Source: Skeletonema tropicum
Taxonomy: Eukaryota > Bacillariophyta > Thalassiosirophyceae > Thalassiosirales > Thalassiosiraceae
Assembly: GCA_037178625.1 (NCBI GenBank)
Contig: CM074147.1
Coordinates: forward strand, 558,001 to 622,000
Reading direction: 5' to 3'
DNA: 64,000 bases
Shown piece by piece: positions 33,390-43,697 of the stretch. A program made the position numbers and the translations under genes. Under the pieces are notes generated by a model. It ran no database searches and was not told where the DNA came from. It saw only the letters and a list, made by a program, of their open reading frames with translations. Each line of letters opens with the position of its first letter. Positions within the stretch are counted from its first letter, which is position 1.

Positions 33390-34800
33390 GGGAGGACATT
33401 CAGGAACCAGATTACGGACGCAGCCGCCGATACCTTGGTGGAGTGAATGGTGATGCATTTGAGAAGCAAGAGTGGGTCAAGAAGAAAGTGCAGTGGGTAT
33501 ATTGCGTGGGAAGTCCTCGGCAAATGTTCTTACACACAACCCCAGGCGGCTTACGCCGCGTTTGTGCTGTCCCTTCAGAATAAATGGACACATACATCGC
33601 GGATTGGGCCGATCGTGGGGCCCATTCTTGCACCGATCGAAGTTGCCATTAGAGAGAAATTCATTCCACTTCTTTTGGGCATCTCCCCATCGGAGTTATC
33701 TGGAGAGTTGCGACACCTGCTTTCTCTTGGTGTGAAATATGCAGGCTTGGCAATCCGGTTGGGCGGTGGAACACCTGGTTAACTCGCTGGTTTATCGTCG
33801 AAAACTCTGTACGAGATCCCACAAGAAAGCGGCAGAGATGGCAAGAATCGAATCGCAGGATGCGAAGCAGTTAGACTGCTGAGTACTATCTCACCCAGTG
33901 GGGAAATGAGAAACCAGGTGATAAGAGGAGGTTGGAACGGATCTGTGAGACTGGATGTTAGCTGACGGCTGTCCCAAATCGCCTCAATGGCACGGATCCT
34001 ATCGGCTGAAGAGTTTCGAGACAACTCTCTGGTACAACCTTAAGCCGAAGGATATGCCAGACCTCTGTGATGGATGTGGTGCAAAAATGACCGTGGAACA
34101 TGCTCTCCAATGCAAGGTAGGCGGTCTCGTCCATTGCCGCCACAATGATGTTACGAGGGGATTTGGCTCTTTGTGCAAGCAAGCCTTTACTCCTGGTGAT
34201 GTTGAATACGAACCCTTTATCTACACAAGTACTCAACGCTTCGCTGAAGAGGTTGCTGCCGCAGCAAAGGCTGAAAATACCTCGCAACAACACAACGTAA
34301 CTAATGGGTCGACCCAATGACGACAAAGGAAGAGCGCGGAGACGTGATGGTTCCCCACTTCTGCCAGAGACAGCGTCGAACTGTCTTTGACACTCGCATC
34401 ACTGACGCGGACTGCCGCTCCTACCGCAACAAGGCACCTGCGGCTGTCTTGAGGCAGCAAGAGAGGGAGAAAAGCCGCAAGTACTAAGAGGCTTGTCTTG
34501 AACGACGTCGGGATTTCACCCCCCTCTGCTTCGCGGCTGATGGAATGCCAGGCAGAGAGGCCTTAAATGCGATGCGTCAAAAGCGGTAAACACTTAGCTG
34601 ATAAATGGGAGCGTCAGCGTAGCCAGATGGTATTCTATGTGCGAGCACGCATTTCCCTTGCTCTAGTCCGGGCAAACTTACTCCTGCTCAGAGGGAGTAG
34701 GGTCAGGCACCAACGCATCCGACCATTCATTGAGAATGGGCCGGGGACGTCCAACTGGTACATCTGGAGTGATGAGAAATCTCCTCTTCACCACCTCTGA
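33390..34800 (+). mobile_element. Decayed retroelement: C-terminal part of a reverse-transcriptase-type polyprotein
   Basis: Frame changes and stops break what was one protein end. Recognisable pieces in order are TQPQAAYAAFVLSLQNKWTH (about 33535), PILAPIEVAIREKFIPLLLG, LCDGCGAKMTVEHALQCKVGG (34053; a Cys-x2-Cys...His...Cys zinc-like site followed by RHNDVTRGFG), RGDVMVPHF...FDTRITDAD (34340, another frame), RRDFTPLCFAADGMPGREAL (34505) and RARISLALVRANLLLLRGSR (34645, third frame). These match the tail region of protist and invertebrate non-LTR-type elements downstream of the RT domain. The RT core is not in the window, so this is a 5'-truncated remnant, as is usual for such elements. It begins right after the last satellite unit. 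Confidence 0.75.
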
Positions 34801-35078
34801 GGTGGCAGAGGAGGAGTGAGTCCTCTCACCTGTCGAGAGGCGCAGATGAGGGAGAGAGGGAAAGGGGAAACCGCCATCACCCAGCACAGGCGACAAGAGG
34901 AGAGGCGACAAGAGAAGTGACGGACTTGTTACAGAACTACGAGATAGGCCGACTCCACTTACTAACTACGTTAGGCAAGTTCAGATCCAGCTTGCCCGAG
35001 AAATAGTTCCTGAATATCATACTAAACTAACCCTTTATTTTAATACATGGCCCCAATATTGTACAAATTTATTTATCA
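34801..35078. other. Short spacer between retroelement remnant and duplicated block 2
   Basis: Purine-rich GAGAGG(C)GACAAGAG(G) repeats around 34800-34920 may be the tail of the retroelement. No gene seen. Confidence 0.3.
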
Positions 35079-36313
35079 ATATTGATGGAAATGCGTCCCT
35101 GGTCCCTCTCTGGGTCATGGGGCAGGGGCTGACCGCAACAGAGGCAATTACGGCCGAACGAATGACAGAAAATGAGGTTCGGAAGAGAGAGGAAAGCATA
35201 CTTACGAACACTCTCCGAGATAATGCACTCTTCCTCGCAGTTGTTTAGGTCGTGCATATATCAAACTTTGACCTGCCGCCGTCGGTCTAGTTCGTACAGT
35301 GGTTAGTATTTCGCATTGTGGTTGCGACGACCCGGGTTCGATTCCCGGACTGGACATCATGGAATAGCATTGTAATGATGGCGTTAGCTGAAGGTATTAA
35401 CTCTGCTATCACATTGCCTCAGAGGAGTCAACCGTGTGTGACCTCGTTTTGCGCTTGATCATCCCCTCCATGGCTGCGTGAAAACAGCCGGATAAAGGAT
35501 TGCTGTAGCGGAGCGGAGGTTTTATTCTGTTTACAGTCTAATTCTACGCATTGCCAGGATGTGTCGCCCTGCATAGCCATCATCATCACTTTTTTGTCGC
35601 ACAGCAACTCCTCTTTTTTTCCAGGTTCACTCCCCAGCACTTTCTAATTATTAGAGTAGTCGGTGATGCTAAAGAGTGAAGCCACTTGAAAGAGTGAGTT
35701 GCATGCTCTTGATATTATTGCAAATAAGGTATGCTATCATGCACAGTAGGAGTAGTCATTGTTCATGTGCTTTTTATTTTGCTGATGGCCGATGCAGGCG
35801 AGTGTGAGTTGTGAGTGTGAGTGTGGCGAGTGGCGAGCGAGCGAGGGTACCTTTTTATTGGCGCTCCGTATCCACATATCGCCAATTATCGCCAACAGAA
35901 GGCACTTTGCCATCAATCACGCTATCTTTGTCTTGCTATGGAACGCTATCTGTGAAGTCTCAAGTTTCTAAGTAATGACAACGGCAACAATTAGATTCAA
36001 TCACAAATTACTGAAGATATCTCACACCTGAACTCGTAGAAGCGATGCTAAAACGTCATAACCAATCTGAAAGGTCTCCTTGGGGCTGGCCCGCAACTCG
36101 ACATTCCACCACATCGGATCTAAAGTCGTCCATATGCGCATGCACCGCTTCTAGTGACCTATTGAAGTCGGTGACTATACTATACAAGCTCATTGGCACT
36201 GCTCAGAAGGATTGCGCTCGTAGAAGCGATGCTACGACGTTGTAGCTGCTCTGAAAGGACCAGTGTGAGCTGTCCGACTGCAACTCATTAAGTCAAATTG
36301 TATCTAACGTCGT
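35079..36313 (+). repeat. Duplicated block copy 2 (1235 bp) with tRNA-His and satellite leader
   Basis: Direct copy of 29749-30996, nearly identical, with a 13 bp deletion near 35568 and a few substitutions. Such high identity in non-coding sequence means recent duplication or gene conversion. It runs straight into satellite array 2, whereas copy 1 is interrupted at the same point by unrelated DNA. Confidence 0.85.
35285..35356 (+). tRNA. tRNA-His (anticodon GTG), copy 2
   Basis: Identical over its whole length to the tRNA at 29955, with the same G just upstream and the same intact Pol III boxes. Both copies lie within the duplicated block, so neither can be called the original. Downstream sequence differs by only a base or two. 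Confidence 0.9.
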
Positions 36314-36697
36314 CCATATGCGTATGAGCCGCTTCTAGTAGCCCATTTAAGTCGATGGCGATACTATACATGCTAATTTGGACTGCTCAGAAGGATTGCG
36401 CTCGTAGAAGCGATGCTACAACGTCGTAGCTCATCTTCAAGGACCAGTGTGAGCTGTCCGGCTGCAACTCATAGAGTCGAATTGTATCTAACGTCGTCCA
36501 TATGCGTATGAGCCGCTTCTAATGATCCAATCTAGTCGGTGACGATACTATTCAAGCTCATTTGCACTGCTCAGAAGGATTGCGCTCGTAGAAGCGATCC
36601 TAAGACGTTGTAGCTGATCTTCGAGGACCAGTGTGAGCTGTCCGGCTGCAACTCATTGAGTCGAATTGTATCTAACGTCGTCCATATGCGCACGAGC
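36030..36697. repeat. Satellite array 2, ~185 bp units (about 4)
   Basis: Same unit as array 1, with GTGAGCTGTCC cores at about 36263, 36447 and 36629 preceded by the variant first unit (36057). The array ends abruptly at 36697 in a T-run (CGAGCTTTTTTTTCAATAAC), not in the variant end unit seen in array 1. Confidence 0.8.
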
Positions 36698-36962
36698 TTT
36701 TTTTTCAATAACAATAAATAAATTTGGTTAATTGATGACTACGCTTGCATATGCTGCCCCAAAGAAGACGATGATAGTTCTCAGATGGTGTTGCGCTAGC
36801 ATCGCCTCTTCTACTTAGGGGTTTCAGCCGCTAGAAGGGTTGCCATAGCGGTGATTTTATTGTGCTATTAATCATTTTTATCCATCGATGTCTATGCATT
36901 GCTATGTTTTTTGTCGCTAGATACACAAGTAGAATCATATCCTTCACAAAGTCATGATCAGT

Positions 36963-37476
36963 CACATTTTTTCACGTCGCACAGCAAGTTTTTTTTCCAG
37001 GTTCACTCCCCACCACTTTCTAATTATTAGAGCAGTCGGTGATGCTAAAGAGTGCAGCCACTTGAGAGAGTGAGTTTCATGCTCTTGATATTGCTGCAAA
37101 TAAGGCATGCTATCACTGTCTAGAGAGTAGTGACTAAAATAATCTATCTATCTATGTATGATGCACAGTACTAGGAGTATGTATTTAGATAGAGTCATTG
37201 TTCATGTGCACCTATTTTTTGGCGAGTGTGGCGAGCGAGGATATCTTTTTATTGGCGCGCCGTACATAGGAGTATCGCCCAGTGATCGCCACAGATGGCA
37301 CCTTTGCCTCAAACCCAAGATCACAGATCACAACATCAAGCGCGTGGAAGGTGAAGGTGGAACGACAGTTTTTAAGTATTGATGGCGTTCTCTTCAACAT
37401 CATTGGCGCAAATGGCAAAGATTAGATCAAGATTAGATTCAATCACATAAATCACTGAAGATATCTCTCACCTACA
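36963..37476 (+). promoter_or_regulatory. PTOX upstream region, parent or sister of the repeat leader
   Basis: The 500 bp before the PTOX ATG share with the duplicated-block leaders: TCGCACAGCAA, a TTTTTTCCAGGTTCACTCCCCA tract (36990-37015), TTCTAATTATTAGAGCAGTC, CATGCTCTTGATATT, and at the 3' end TTAGATTCAATCACA then CTGAAGATATCTC just before the start codon. So the leader inside the satellite blocks is a copy of this promoter/5'UTR (or the reverse). No TATA box is claimed. Confidence 0.6.
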
Positions 37477-38355
37477 ATGAATCGCCCTCTACTCATCTCC
37501 TATCTGCTGGCTGCAGCTGGCACCTCTACCAGCGCCTTTGCTCCACAACACACGACCGGCATCAGAAACATTCATGAAGCCGCAACTCCCAAACTCAATC
37601 CTCTCTACAGCGCAATCGTAACACCACCAGAAGAACGATCTGACGCCAACCCATCCACAAAATTCGGCTCGCCCCTCTCCGATTCTCTCAAGGACGCCAA
37701 CAAATCCGCCATTGAATTCCTAAAGGGAACAATTTTCGACACATTCTTTGCAGGGGAGGATAGAGCCTACGCTCGATTCTATGCCCTAGAAACCATTGCA
37801 CGTGTTCCTTACTTTTCCTATCTTTCCGTCCTCCACCTTTACGAGACACTGGGACGTTGGAGAAGGGCGAAATATCTCAAGCTACACTTTGCCGAAAGTT
37901 GGAATGAGCTCCATCATTTATTGATCATGGAGGAACTCGGTGGGAATGACAAGTTCTTCGATCGTTTCTTGGCGCAGCACATTGCCTTTGGATATTATGC
38001 GGTTGTGATTCTTTCGTATCTTATCAATCCCATCTTTGCGTACAATTTGAATCAAGATGTGGAGGAACATGCCTGGGCGACGTATGATACATACCTGAAG
38101 GAAAATGAGGAGAAGTTGAAAGGACTGCCTCCCCCACAAGCAGCGATTGATTATTATGTGGAAGGAGACATGTATATGTTTGATGAGTTTCAGACAGAGT
38201 GCGAAGTGCGTCGGCCAAAGATTGAGAATTTATATGATGTGTTTGTAGCGATTAGGGATGATGAGGGAGCACATGTTCAGACGATGAAGGCTCTTCAGAC
38301 GGAGTTGGATGTCGCTAGTATTCATGATGGAGAATGTGAGGTGGATATCTTTTAA
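37477..38355 (+). CDS. PTOX: Plastid terminal oxidase (PTOX), alternative-oxidase family
   Basis: Diiron quinol:oxygen oxidase of the thylakoid that drains plastoquinol in carotenoid synthesis and chlororespiration. Single exon, 292 aa. The N-terminus has a signal peptide ending TSAFAPQ, the diatom plastid signature. The mature protein carries the family landmarks in order: YALETIARVPYFSYLSVLHL (first Glu ligand), HFAESWNELHHLLIMEELGG (Glu and ExxH), DEFQT, RRPKIENLYDVFVAIRDDE, then GAH supplying the last His. Hydrophobic surface helices bind the membrane. The last motif is DDEGAHVQTM where D-(E)-EH or REHV is more usual. Fully intact. The promoter is shared in sequence with the repeat family upstream. 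Confidence 0.95.
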   Translation: MNRPLLISYLLAAAGTSTSAFAPQHTTGIRNIHEAATPKLNPLYSAIVTPPEERSDANPSTKFGSPLSDSLKDANKSAIEFLKGTIFDTFFAGEDRAYARFYALETIARVPYFSYLSVLHLYETLGRWRRAKYLKLHFAESWNELHHLLIMEELGGNDKFFDRFLAQHIAFGYYAVVILSYLINPIFAYNLNQDVEEHAWATYDTYLKENEEKLKGLPPPQAAIDYYVEGDMYMFDEFQTECEVRRPKIENLYDVFVAIRDDEGAHVQTMKALQTELDVASIHDGECEVDIF

Positions 38356-38700
38356 GATTCGTATTGCTTGATTGTAGGGATGTTGGTTGAATATTATGGA
38401 TAGTCTACAAACATGATTAAAATACTGTATCTTACTGAACTAGTGTATTTGAATGTTGCTTGTGTTGTCTTTCACAGTCCTTGAACCACAGATCTACTAG
38501 GTTCATAGGACAGATAAGCTTGCTCTTGTTGCCTACTGAGAAGAATTGCATCAATAGATACATAAATGAGATTATCAATTGATACGTAAAAATATCGTTC
38601 TCTCGAAATGTCACTATTGCTACTGACATCATAAACATAATTCATCAGGCATGAACATTTTAGGCTTAATTCTTTGCCTCCATTACACGTTTGTCTATGT
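38356..38700. other. Intergenic between convergent genes, no gene seen
   Basis: 3' flanks of PTOX and of the minus-strand Cys-rich gene. Only short ORFs without features. Confidence 0.35.
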
Positions 38701-38714
38701 CACAGTTTAGTCAC

Positions 38715-39545
38715 CTGTAGCTGTAGGAGAAGGCGTCGGAACTAAATAAATTGTTTGAAAAGCAGTAGTCAGCATGGCAGTCGTTGGGGCTCCAGTCCCT
38801 CTACACCAGCAACAGTTCTCGTTTGCAACACCCTGACTTCGACTCCATACGCATTTCCATACCTCGGACATCCAATTGCGTCATTTGCTTCATACCATGC
38901 ACACGTAAAGTTGTCAACATCTTTTCAATCAGGAGTATCTCCACTACAAGAAGAAGAAGTTGGTTTTAGCGTTGGGACTGCATGATGACAATGGCATCCT
39001 TAAACTTCCAAGGGAACGAATCTCCATAGAGTGGACAACCGGCTACGTCATGCTCTTCATACCATGCGCAGGTAAAGTCATCTAGATCGCTCCAACCAGG
39101 AGTGTCGATGCAGGTGAAGACGTTCTGCTTCCTCCTTTTGAAACCATGCTCGATTCATGTGATACAGGCTTGAAGCTAGGTCTACATGATGTCATTGATT
39201 CAGAGCTCGTCGGCTGCAGAGTTGTAGGTCCAGCACTACTTGGTTCTGTTGTTGTAGGATCACTTGTAGGCGGAGCAGGAGCCGGCATACATTCACATGT
39301 ATCCATATATTGACCAGCTAACCCAAATGCTTCAAAATCACCACATGGGAAGGAGATACCGAACAGTTGTACTTCAAAGATGGCGTCGGGTGCACCGACA
39401 ATAAATACTAAGTTAATCAGATTAGATCACCCGACGACATTTCCCTATCCGCAAATGGCACAAGGCGATGTTGACTGACCTTGTGCTGATGCAACTCCAG
39501 AGCATAGTAAGGGAGATGCACTCTACAGTAGTCACGATCTTATAG
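38715..39545 (-). pseudogene. Secreted protein with two WYE/GCP Cys-domains and PT linker, decayed
   Basis: Read on the minus strand: a signal-peptide end (LLCSGVASAQ, about 39480-39520), a probable intron (GTCAGTC...TTAACTTAG, about 39407-39481), FEVQLFGISFPCGDFEAFG, a Thr/Ser/Pro linker (PTSDPTTTEPSSAGPTT), a frame change near 39115, then CIDTPGWSDLDDFTCAWYEE..GCPLYG, a stop near 38987, and a second domain SGDTPD*KDVDNFTCAWYEA..GCPRYG ending ANENCCWCRG. In the second domain the Trp codon of the DTPxW motif is TGA. The domain pattern DTPGW..FxCxWYExxDxxGCPxYG...ENCCWC is common in diatom secreted proteins of unknown function. At least two stops plus frame changes point to real decay rather than one error. 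Confidence 0.55.
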
Positions 39546-39780
39546 TTCGACAAAAAGAACAACTCTTGTCGTCAGGGTAAACGTCGATAGTGACGAAGGG
39601 ATGATGTTAGCTAGAGATCACCCACCAACCGATTATGGCAAGGCTTCGAATGTGATTTACACGCACAAGAGTCTGCAATCCACATGCACTGCTTGATAGT
39701 TATTATCGCCACCAGAAGTAATCGAATGATGCGTTGAGAGTTCGTGAGGTTGCAACGCCGATAGCATTATTTGGTCTTGA

Positions 39781-40890
39781 TTGCGTCCGACAAATCACAA
39801 GCGCATGCAGCGCGCCTTCCCCAGCGCGCCCGTCTGGTTTCGCCCGCCCGCTAAAAACACAGGCACAAAATTGATAATCACCATGACGTCCCTTCTATCC
39901 CCACGGCTCTGCGCAGCAGGTGCCAAACGAAGCTATACCCTTCTAGCATCCGCCCGCCTGCCTGATTTTGTATCTATTCAAAATAGTACCGCTCAGACCG
40001 TCAAACATGAACAGCACAACACATCAATTCGACGATCCATCACCACAAACAATAATAATTCGTCAATCAATAACTTTCTCTCAACTGCATCATCACCAAT
40101 TTCCAACACCACACAACAACAACAAGAACAACAGCGATCATTCTCAAAATACGCATCCGTAGATCACTCCGCCGCCTACGCAGAGGCAATTGCCTCATCT
40201 CACGGGCAGCAACTCCAATTAGCACTCGAGGAAGGCCGGGGGAAAGATGATGCGCCGTTTGATCCCTTCAGTGCCTTTTTGGATCAGATGGGTCAGACTG
40301 TGGATAGTGTGGATGAGGAAGGTGATACTGCTGATAGTGGTAGTGGTGATGATGATGATATTGAAGAAGCTGAATTTAATGAATACGACAACCAAGAAGA
40401 AGAAGACGACGAGGAGGATTATCAACCAATGTACGACGTTACCGGGGCACCCATCCGTCCCAAATCCGAACGCCTCGCTCTCCGCGCAGGGTACCCATCC
40501 GGGGGGAACTTTGCCGTAATCCACCTCGCTGGATTCCAACACAAGGTCACCAAAGATGATTTATTGGTGGTGAATAAATTAAAACCAGTGTCGGAATGGA
40601 GTGTCGGATCGACACATACAATCAAGGATGAGGATGTGTTGTTGGTGGCGAATCAGCATAAGACGTGTGTGGGATTGCCTGGTGTGAAGGGGGCAGAGGT
40701 GGATGTGATGGTGGAGGAGATTACGAGGGATAAGACTTTGGTTATTTTTAAGAAGAGGAGGAGGAAGAATTCGAGGAGGAAAAATGGGTTTAGGAGACAG
40801 GTTACCTTTTTGAGAGTTTTGGATGTGAGGTTTCCGGAGGGGGAGGTGGATGCGGTTGGGTCATTGGAGAGTGAAAGTATTGCTGCTTAA
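39781..40890 (+). CDS. Mitochondrial ribosomal protein bL21m
   Basis: Large-subunit ribosomal protein. Open frame of 369 aa; the likelier start is the internal Met at 39883 (MTSLLSPRLCAAGAKRSY), giving a basic mitochondrial presequence. A long low-complexity part follows: Asn/Ser/Gln, then an acidic stretch with EEEDDEEDY (about residues 190-218). The bL21 domain is C-terminal (about 245-360): NFAVIHLAGFQHKVTKDD, KDEDVLLVANQ, VGLPGVKGAEVDVMVEEI, and the diagnostic VIFKKRRRKNSRRKNGFRRQ basic motif. The plastid counterpart is usually plastid-encoded, which supports the mitochondrial assignment. The acidic N-terminal extension is unusual for the family. Confidence 0.87.
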   Translation: MRPTNHKRMQRAFPSAPVWFRPPAKNTGTKLIITMTSLLSPRLCAAGAKRSYTLLASARLPDFVSIQNSTAQTVKHEQHNTSIRRSITTNNNNSSINNFLSTASSPISNTTQQQQEQQRSFSKYASVDHSAAYAEAIASSHGQQLQLALEEGRGKDDAPFDPFSAFLDQMGQTVDSVDEEGDTADSGSGDDDDIEEAEFNEYDNQEEEDDEEDYQPMYDVTGAPIRPKSERLALRAGYPSGGNFAVIHLAGFQHKVTKDDLLVVNKLKPVSEWSVGSTHTIKDEDVLLVANQHKTCVGLPGVKGAEVDVMVEEITRDKTLVIFKKRRRKNSRRKNGFRRQVTFLRVLDVRFPEGEVDAVGSLESESIAA

Positions 40891-41173
40891 AAGAGAGTAC
40901 TTTTTATGGGGTGGTTTCAGATGTGTTGCAATACCGAGAGATCTTGAAGCTGGATATTCCAAATATTAGAAGAATATTATGATGAAAACACGGAGCAGAA
41001 TAATAATATAATCTTTAGAGAGGACTGCCAAAACACGTTGAAGAAGTACAATGATGATGGAGAATCCCAGTACGATGGAGTGTGTGTTGATAAAGGAGTT
41101 GAAAAGGAGTGAATGATGAATGAAGAGGTGGGTACAGTACTTGTATGTAGCTAGACGTACCTACGTATAATAA

Positions 41174-41402
41174 TGTGCCTACTTTACCTTTTTATGTGCC
41201 TACTTCACCTTTTATGTGCCTTCTTTACCTGTTTAGTTACATACCGTCTCAAAAGAGAGAAGCCCCCTGGCCTCCTCCACTAAAATTGCACTCAGCGACT
41301 CTCACCAGCCATGGTCATACTGTACCGTCTCAAAAGAGAGAAGCCTCCTGCCTCCTCCACTAAAATTGCACTCAGCGACTCTCACCAGCCATGGTCATAC
41401 TG
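41174..41402. repeat. Two short tandem repeats: 3 x ~20 bp, then 2 x ~80 bp
   Basis: TGTGCCTACTTTACCTTTT-type units at 41174, 41195 and 41215, followed by two copies (41242-41322 and 41323-41402) starting TACCGTCTCAAAAGAGAG and ending CAGCCATGGTCATACTG. The two long copies differ by a base or two. Lies between bL21m and the coiled-coil gene. Confidence 0.8.
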
Positions 41403-41510
41403 TAGGATTCTCTCTCCCTGAGATTTTATACGCAGCAAGTGCCAGGATACTGTAGATGATCATCATATGGGGCTCTTTCTACAGTCCGCTTTCGCATTAT
41501 TAATGCTAGT

Positions 41511-43522
41511 ATGAAGATTCCACAACCAATCAAAGAAAATCGATCATCAACCATGTGCAAAAAAATCCAGAATGAGCCAACAAAAAACACTACGCAAGAC
41601 TTGGAGAAGACTATTGCCGATCCTACAACAAGCTTTATTGAGAAGACGAGGGCTCGTTTGCAATTGGCACTTCTACAAGGCGACGATAGCAATAATGGAC
41701 AAGCCAGAATAAAAAAAGAGTTAGACGCAATAAAAGGAGTTGCAAATGTTGGAAAGACCACGGTTCTATCAGACGAAACATTTCAACGACAGAAGTCGTT
41801 TCAAAGTCACCTCAAAGTTTCAGCCAAATACGCGTTGCTGCGGCAGGAAGATACCAGATGTAGGGCTACGGAGCAAAGGCAGAGGGCAACAGATGCTCAA
41901 GAGATATTGTCACGATTGGAGAAAGAAGCGGAAGAAGCAATTACGAAGGCAAAAGATGCAATGAAGAGAGCGAATGATGCTCGGATAGAGGCGGGCAGAG
42001 AGCACAGGAAAGCTTTAGAATTAGAAGCACAAAATGAGGAATCACAGTCCATGAAGAATGCAGTCGTCAATATTATAGAGGAGGAAAGTAATGATACATC
42101 ACCGCAGAGAATCTCAAGCGCAGGCGAAGGGTACTTTACCAAATTCTTTAAGCTATCAATCAAAGTTGAAGACCTACAGAAGGACAGAGACGAGCTAGAT
42201 GCACGTCTTAAGGAGCGTGAGACCACAATTGAAAATCTTAGAAGCAAGGACAAGCTTCATGAGGAGAAGATCATGTCACTGAATAAGCTTCATGAGAAGG
42301 AGGTAACGTCGCTGAATGAGTATGTAAAAGAGACAGGACAAACGCTGCTATATTGGAAACATCGATCAAAAGCCCTTGCTAAGAAACTGCAAATGTCTCG
42401 GCGGAGGAAATCTGAGCAAGAGAACGAAGTGATGATTGTGAAAGATCAATTGGTAATCAAGTTGCAGGAAATAGACGAACTAAAAGCAGAGGTTGAAGAC
42501 TTGCGACAAGCAAAGGCACAATTTGAGGCTGAATTGCCAAAAGTAGAGGGAACGCAGCGATCCAATTTTCTTCAATTGAAAGTAGAAGCCGATGCGCTCC
42601 TCGAGGAAAAGGAACACTCCTTGAATACATTACGTATAGTGAACAAATCGTATTCAAAGGTTGTAGAGCATTACGAGGAGCAGATCAATGTAGCAAGTGA
42701 TGACATAGCCACATTTGAAAAGGAATTAACCTCGGTCAAAGAAAAGGAGAAGGAGGTATCAGAGTCGGATAGAATTCAAAACGACAGAGTACAACAATTA
42801 AAAGAAGAATGCAGCCACTGGAAGAAGAAAGCTACAAGCTTGAACCTCAAGCTTGGTGTCCTCAAAGATGAAATTCAGTCACAGAAAATAGAAATTGTTC
42901 GTTTGAAAAAATGTGCAGATCAAGACAGATTGTTTTCGAGATTGGTTTCTGACCATAGGGCGATGAAGAAAAAGGCTAAGGACCTGCAGCTCAATCTTTG
43001 TGTTGTCAAAAAGGAAGTAAAAGATCGCGATGCCAAGGTGAAAGAGCGCGATGCTATTATAGATGAATTGAAGAAAGATACTTTATCTGCAGACGCAGGG
43101 CCGCTACACGAAGGGCCGTGGTCTGGACAAAAGAGCGCTACTTATTGGAAGCATGGTAAGATCATTATTTGAGGTATAGACTTTTTATGGGAAATGTGAC
43201 ACAATATCGATGAGATTCAGCTGCGTAAGCCTGCAAGACTAAACACCTCCATCTCCTTTATCTCCTATCCCTTTCTGCAGAGGCCACCAAATTGCGAGAG
43301 AAATTAACAAAACTGGAGAGGCAATCGAGAATTAGAGATGCCATGATGGAAATATCCAACGAAATATCAGCAGGGTTCAAAAAGCGGCATGCAAAGGTTG
43401 GTGTCTCTCTTGAGTCTGCCACAATCTCAGTTGATATGGAGCAGACCAATGTCGTGGAGAACACACCTGCGCTAGTATCACCGTCAACTTCACTTCTCTA
43501 CACTGGCGACGAAACGCCCTAG
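41511..43522 (+). CDS. Long coiled-coil protein
   Basis: Exons 41511-43155 and 43281-43522 join in frame across a GT-AG intron (GGTAAG...CTGCAG); 628 aa. Almost the whole protein from residue 110 is heptad-rich coiled coil, very high in Lys/Glu. It contains a direct internal echo (KLHEEKIMSLN / KLHEKEVTSLN, about 245-270) and repeated blocks LKEECSHWKKKATSLNLKLG / DHRAMKKKAKDLQLNLCVVK. The C-tail after the intron is a short coil plus a Ser/Thr tail. Similar proteins are golgin-, kinesin-tail- or SMC-like by composition only. I do not assign a function. The start could also be the Met at residue 16. Confidence 0.75.
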
Positions 43523-43697
43523 ATTTTAGATGATGCGTACAAAGACAGTTTGCTTCCTAACTACATCATTACATAAATATAGATATAGATAGATGCATAC
43601 ATGAAACAAATACACTAGTGACCTCTTAACCAGCACAGCTCAGCGAGCGACAATCATTGGGCTTTGAGGCAATGATCGACTTGTACATGTTGTCTTG

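Noticed and set aside
33600..34470. Independent small genes at 33447 and 33955
   Set aside because: Together with frames downstream they line up as consecutive pieces of one retroelement protein end, with frameshifts between.
30728..36245. Identical 66 aa ORFs at 30728 and 36045 (MLKRHNQSERS...)
   Set aside because: They lie inside the first, variant satellite unit of the two duplicated blocks; identity reflects the DNA duplication and the sequence shows no protein features.
40219..40542. Minus-strand ORF with a hydrophobic LIILLVVFFFLVVVF stretch
   Set aside because: It is the complement of the Asp/Glu-rich tract of bL21m; apparent TM helix is an artefact of GAA/GAT runs.
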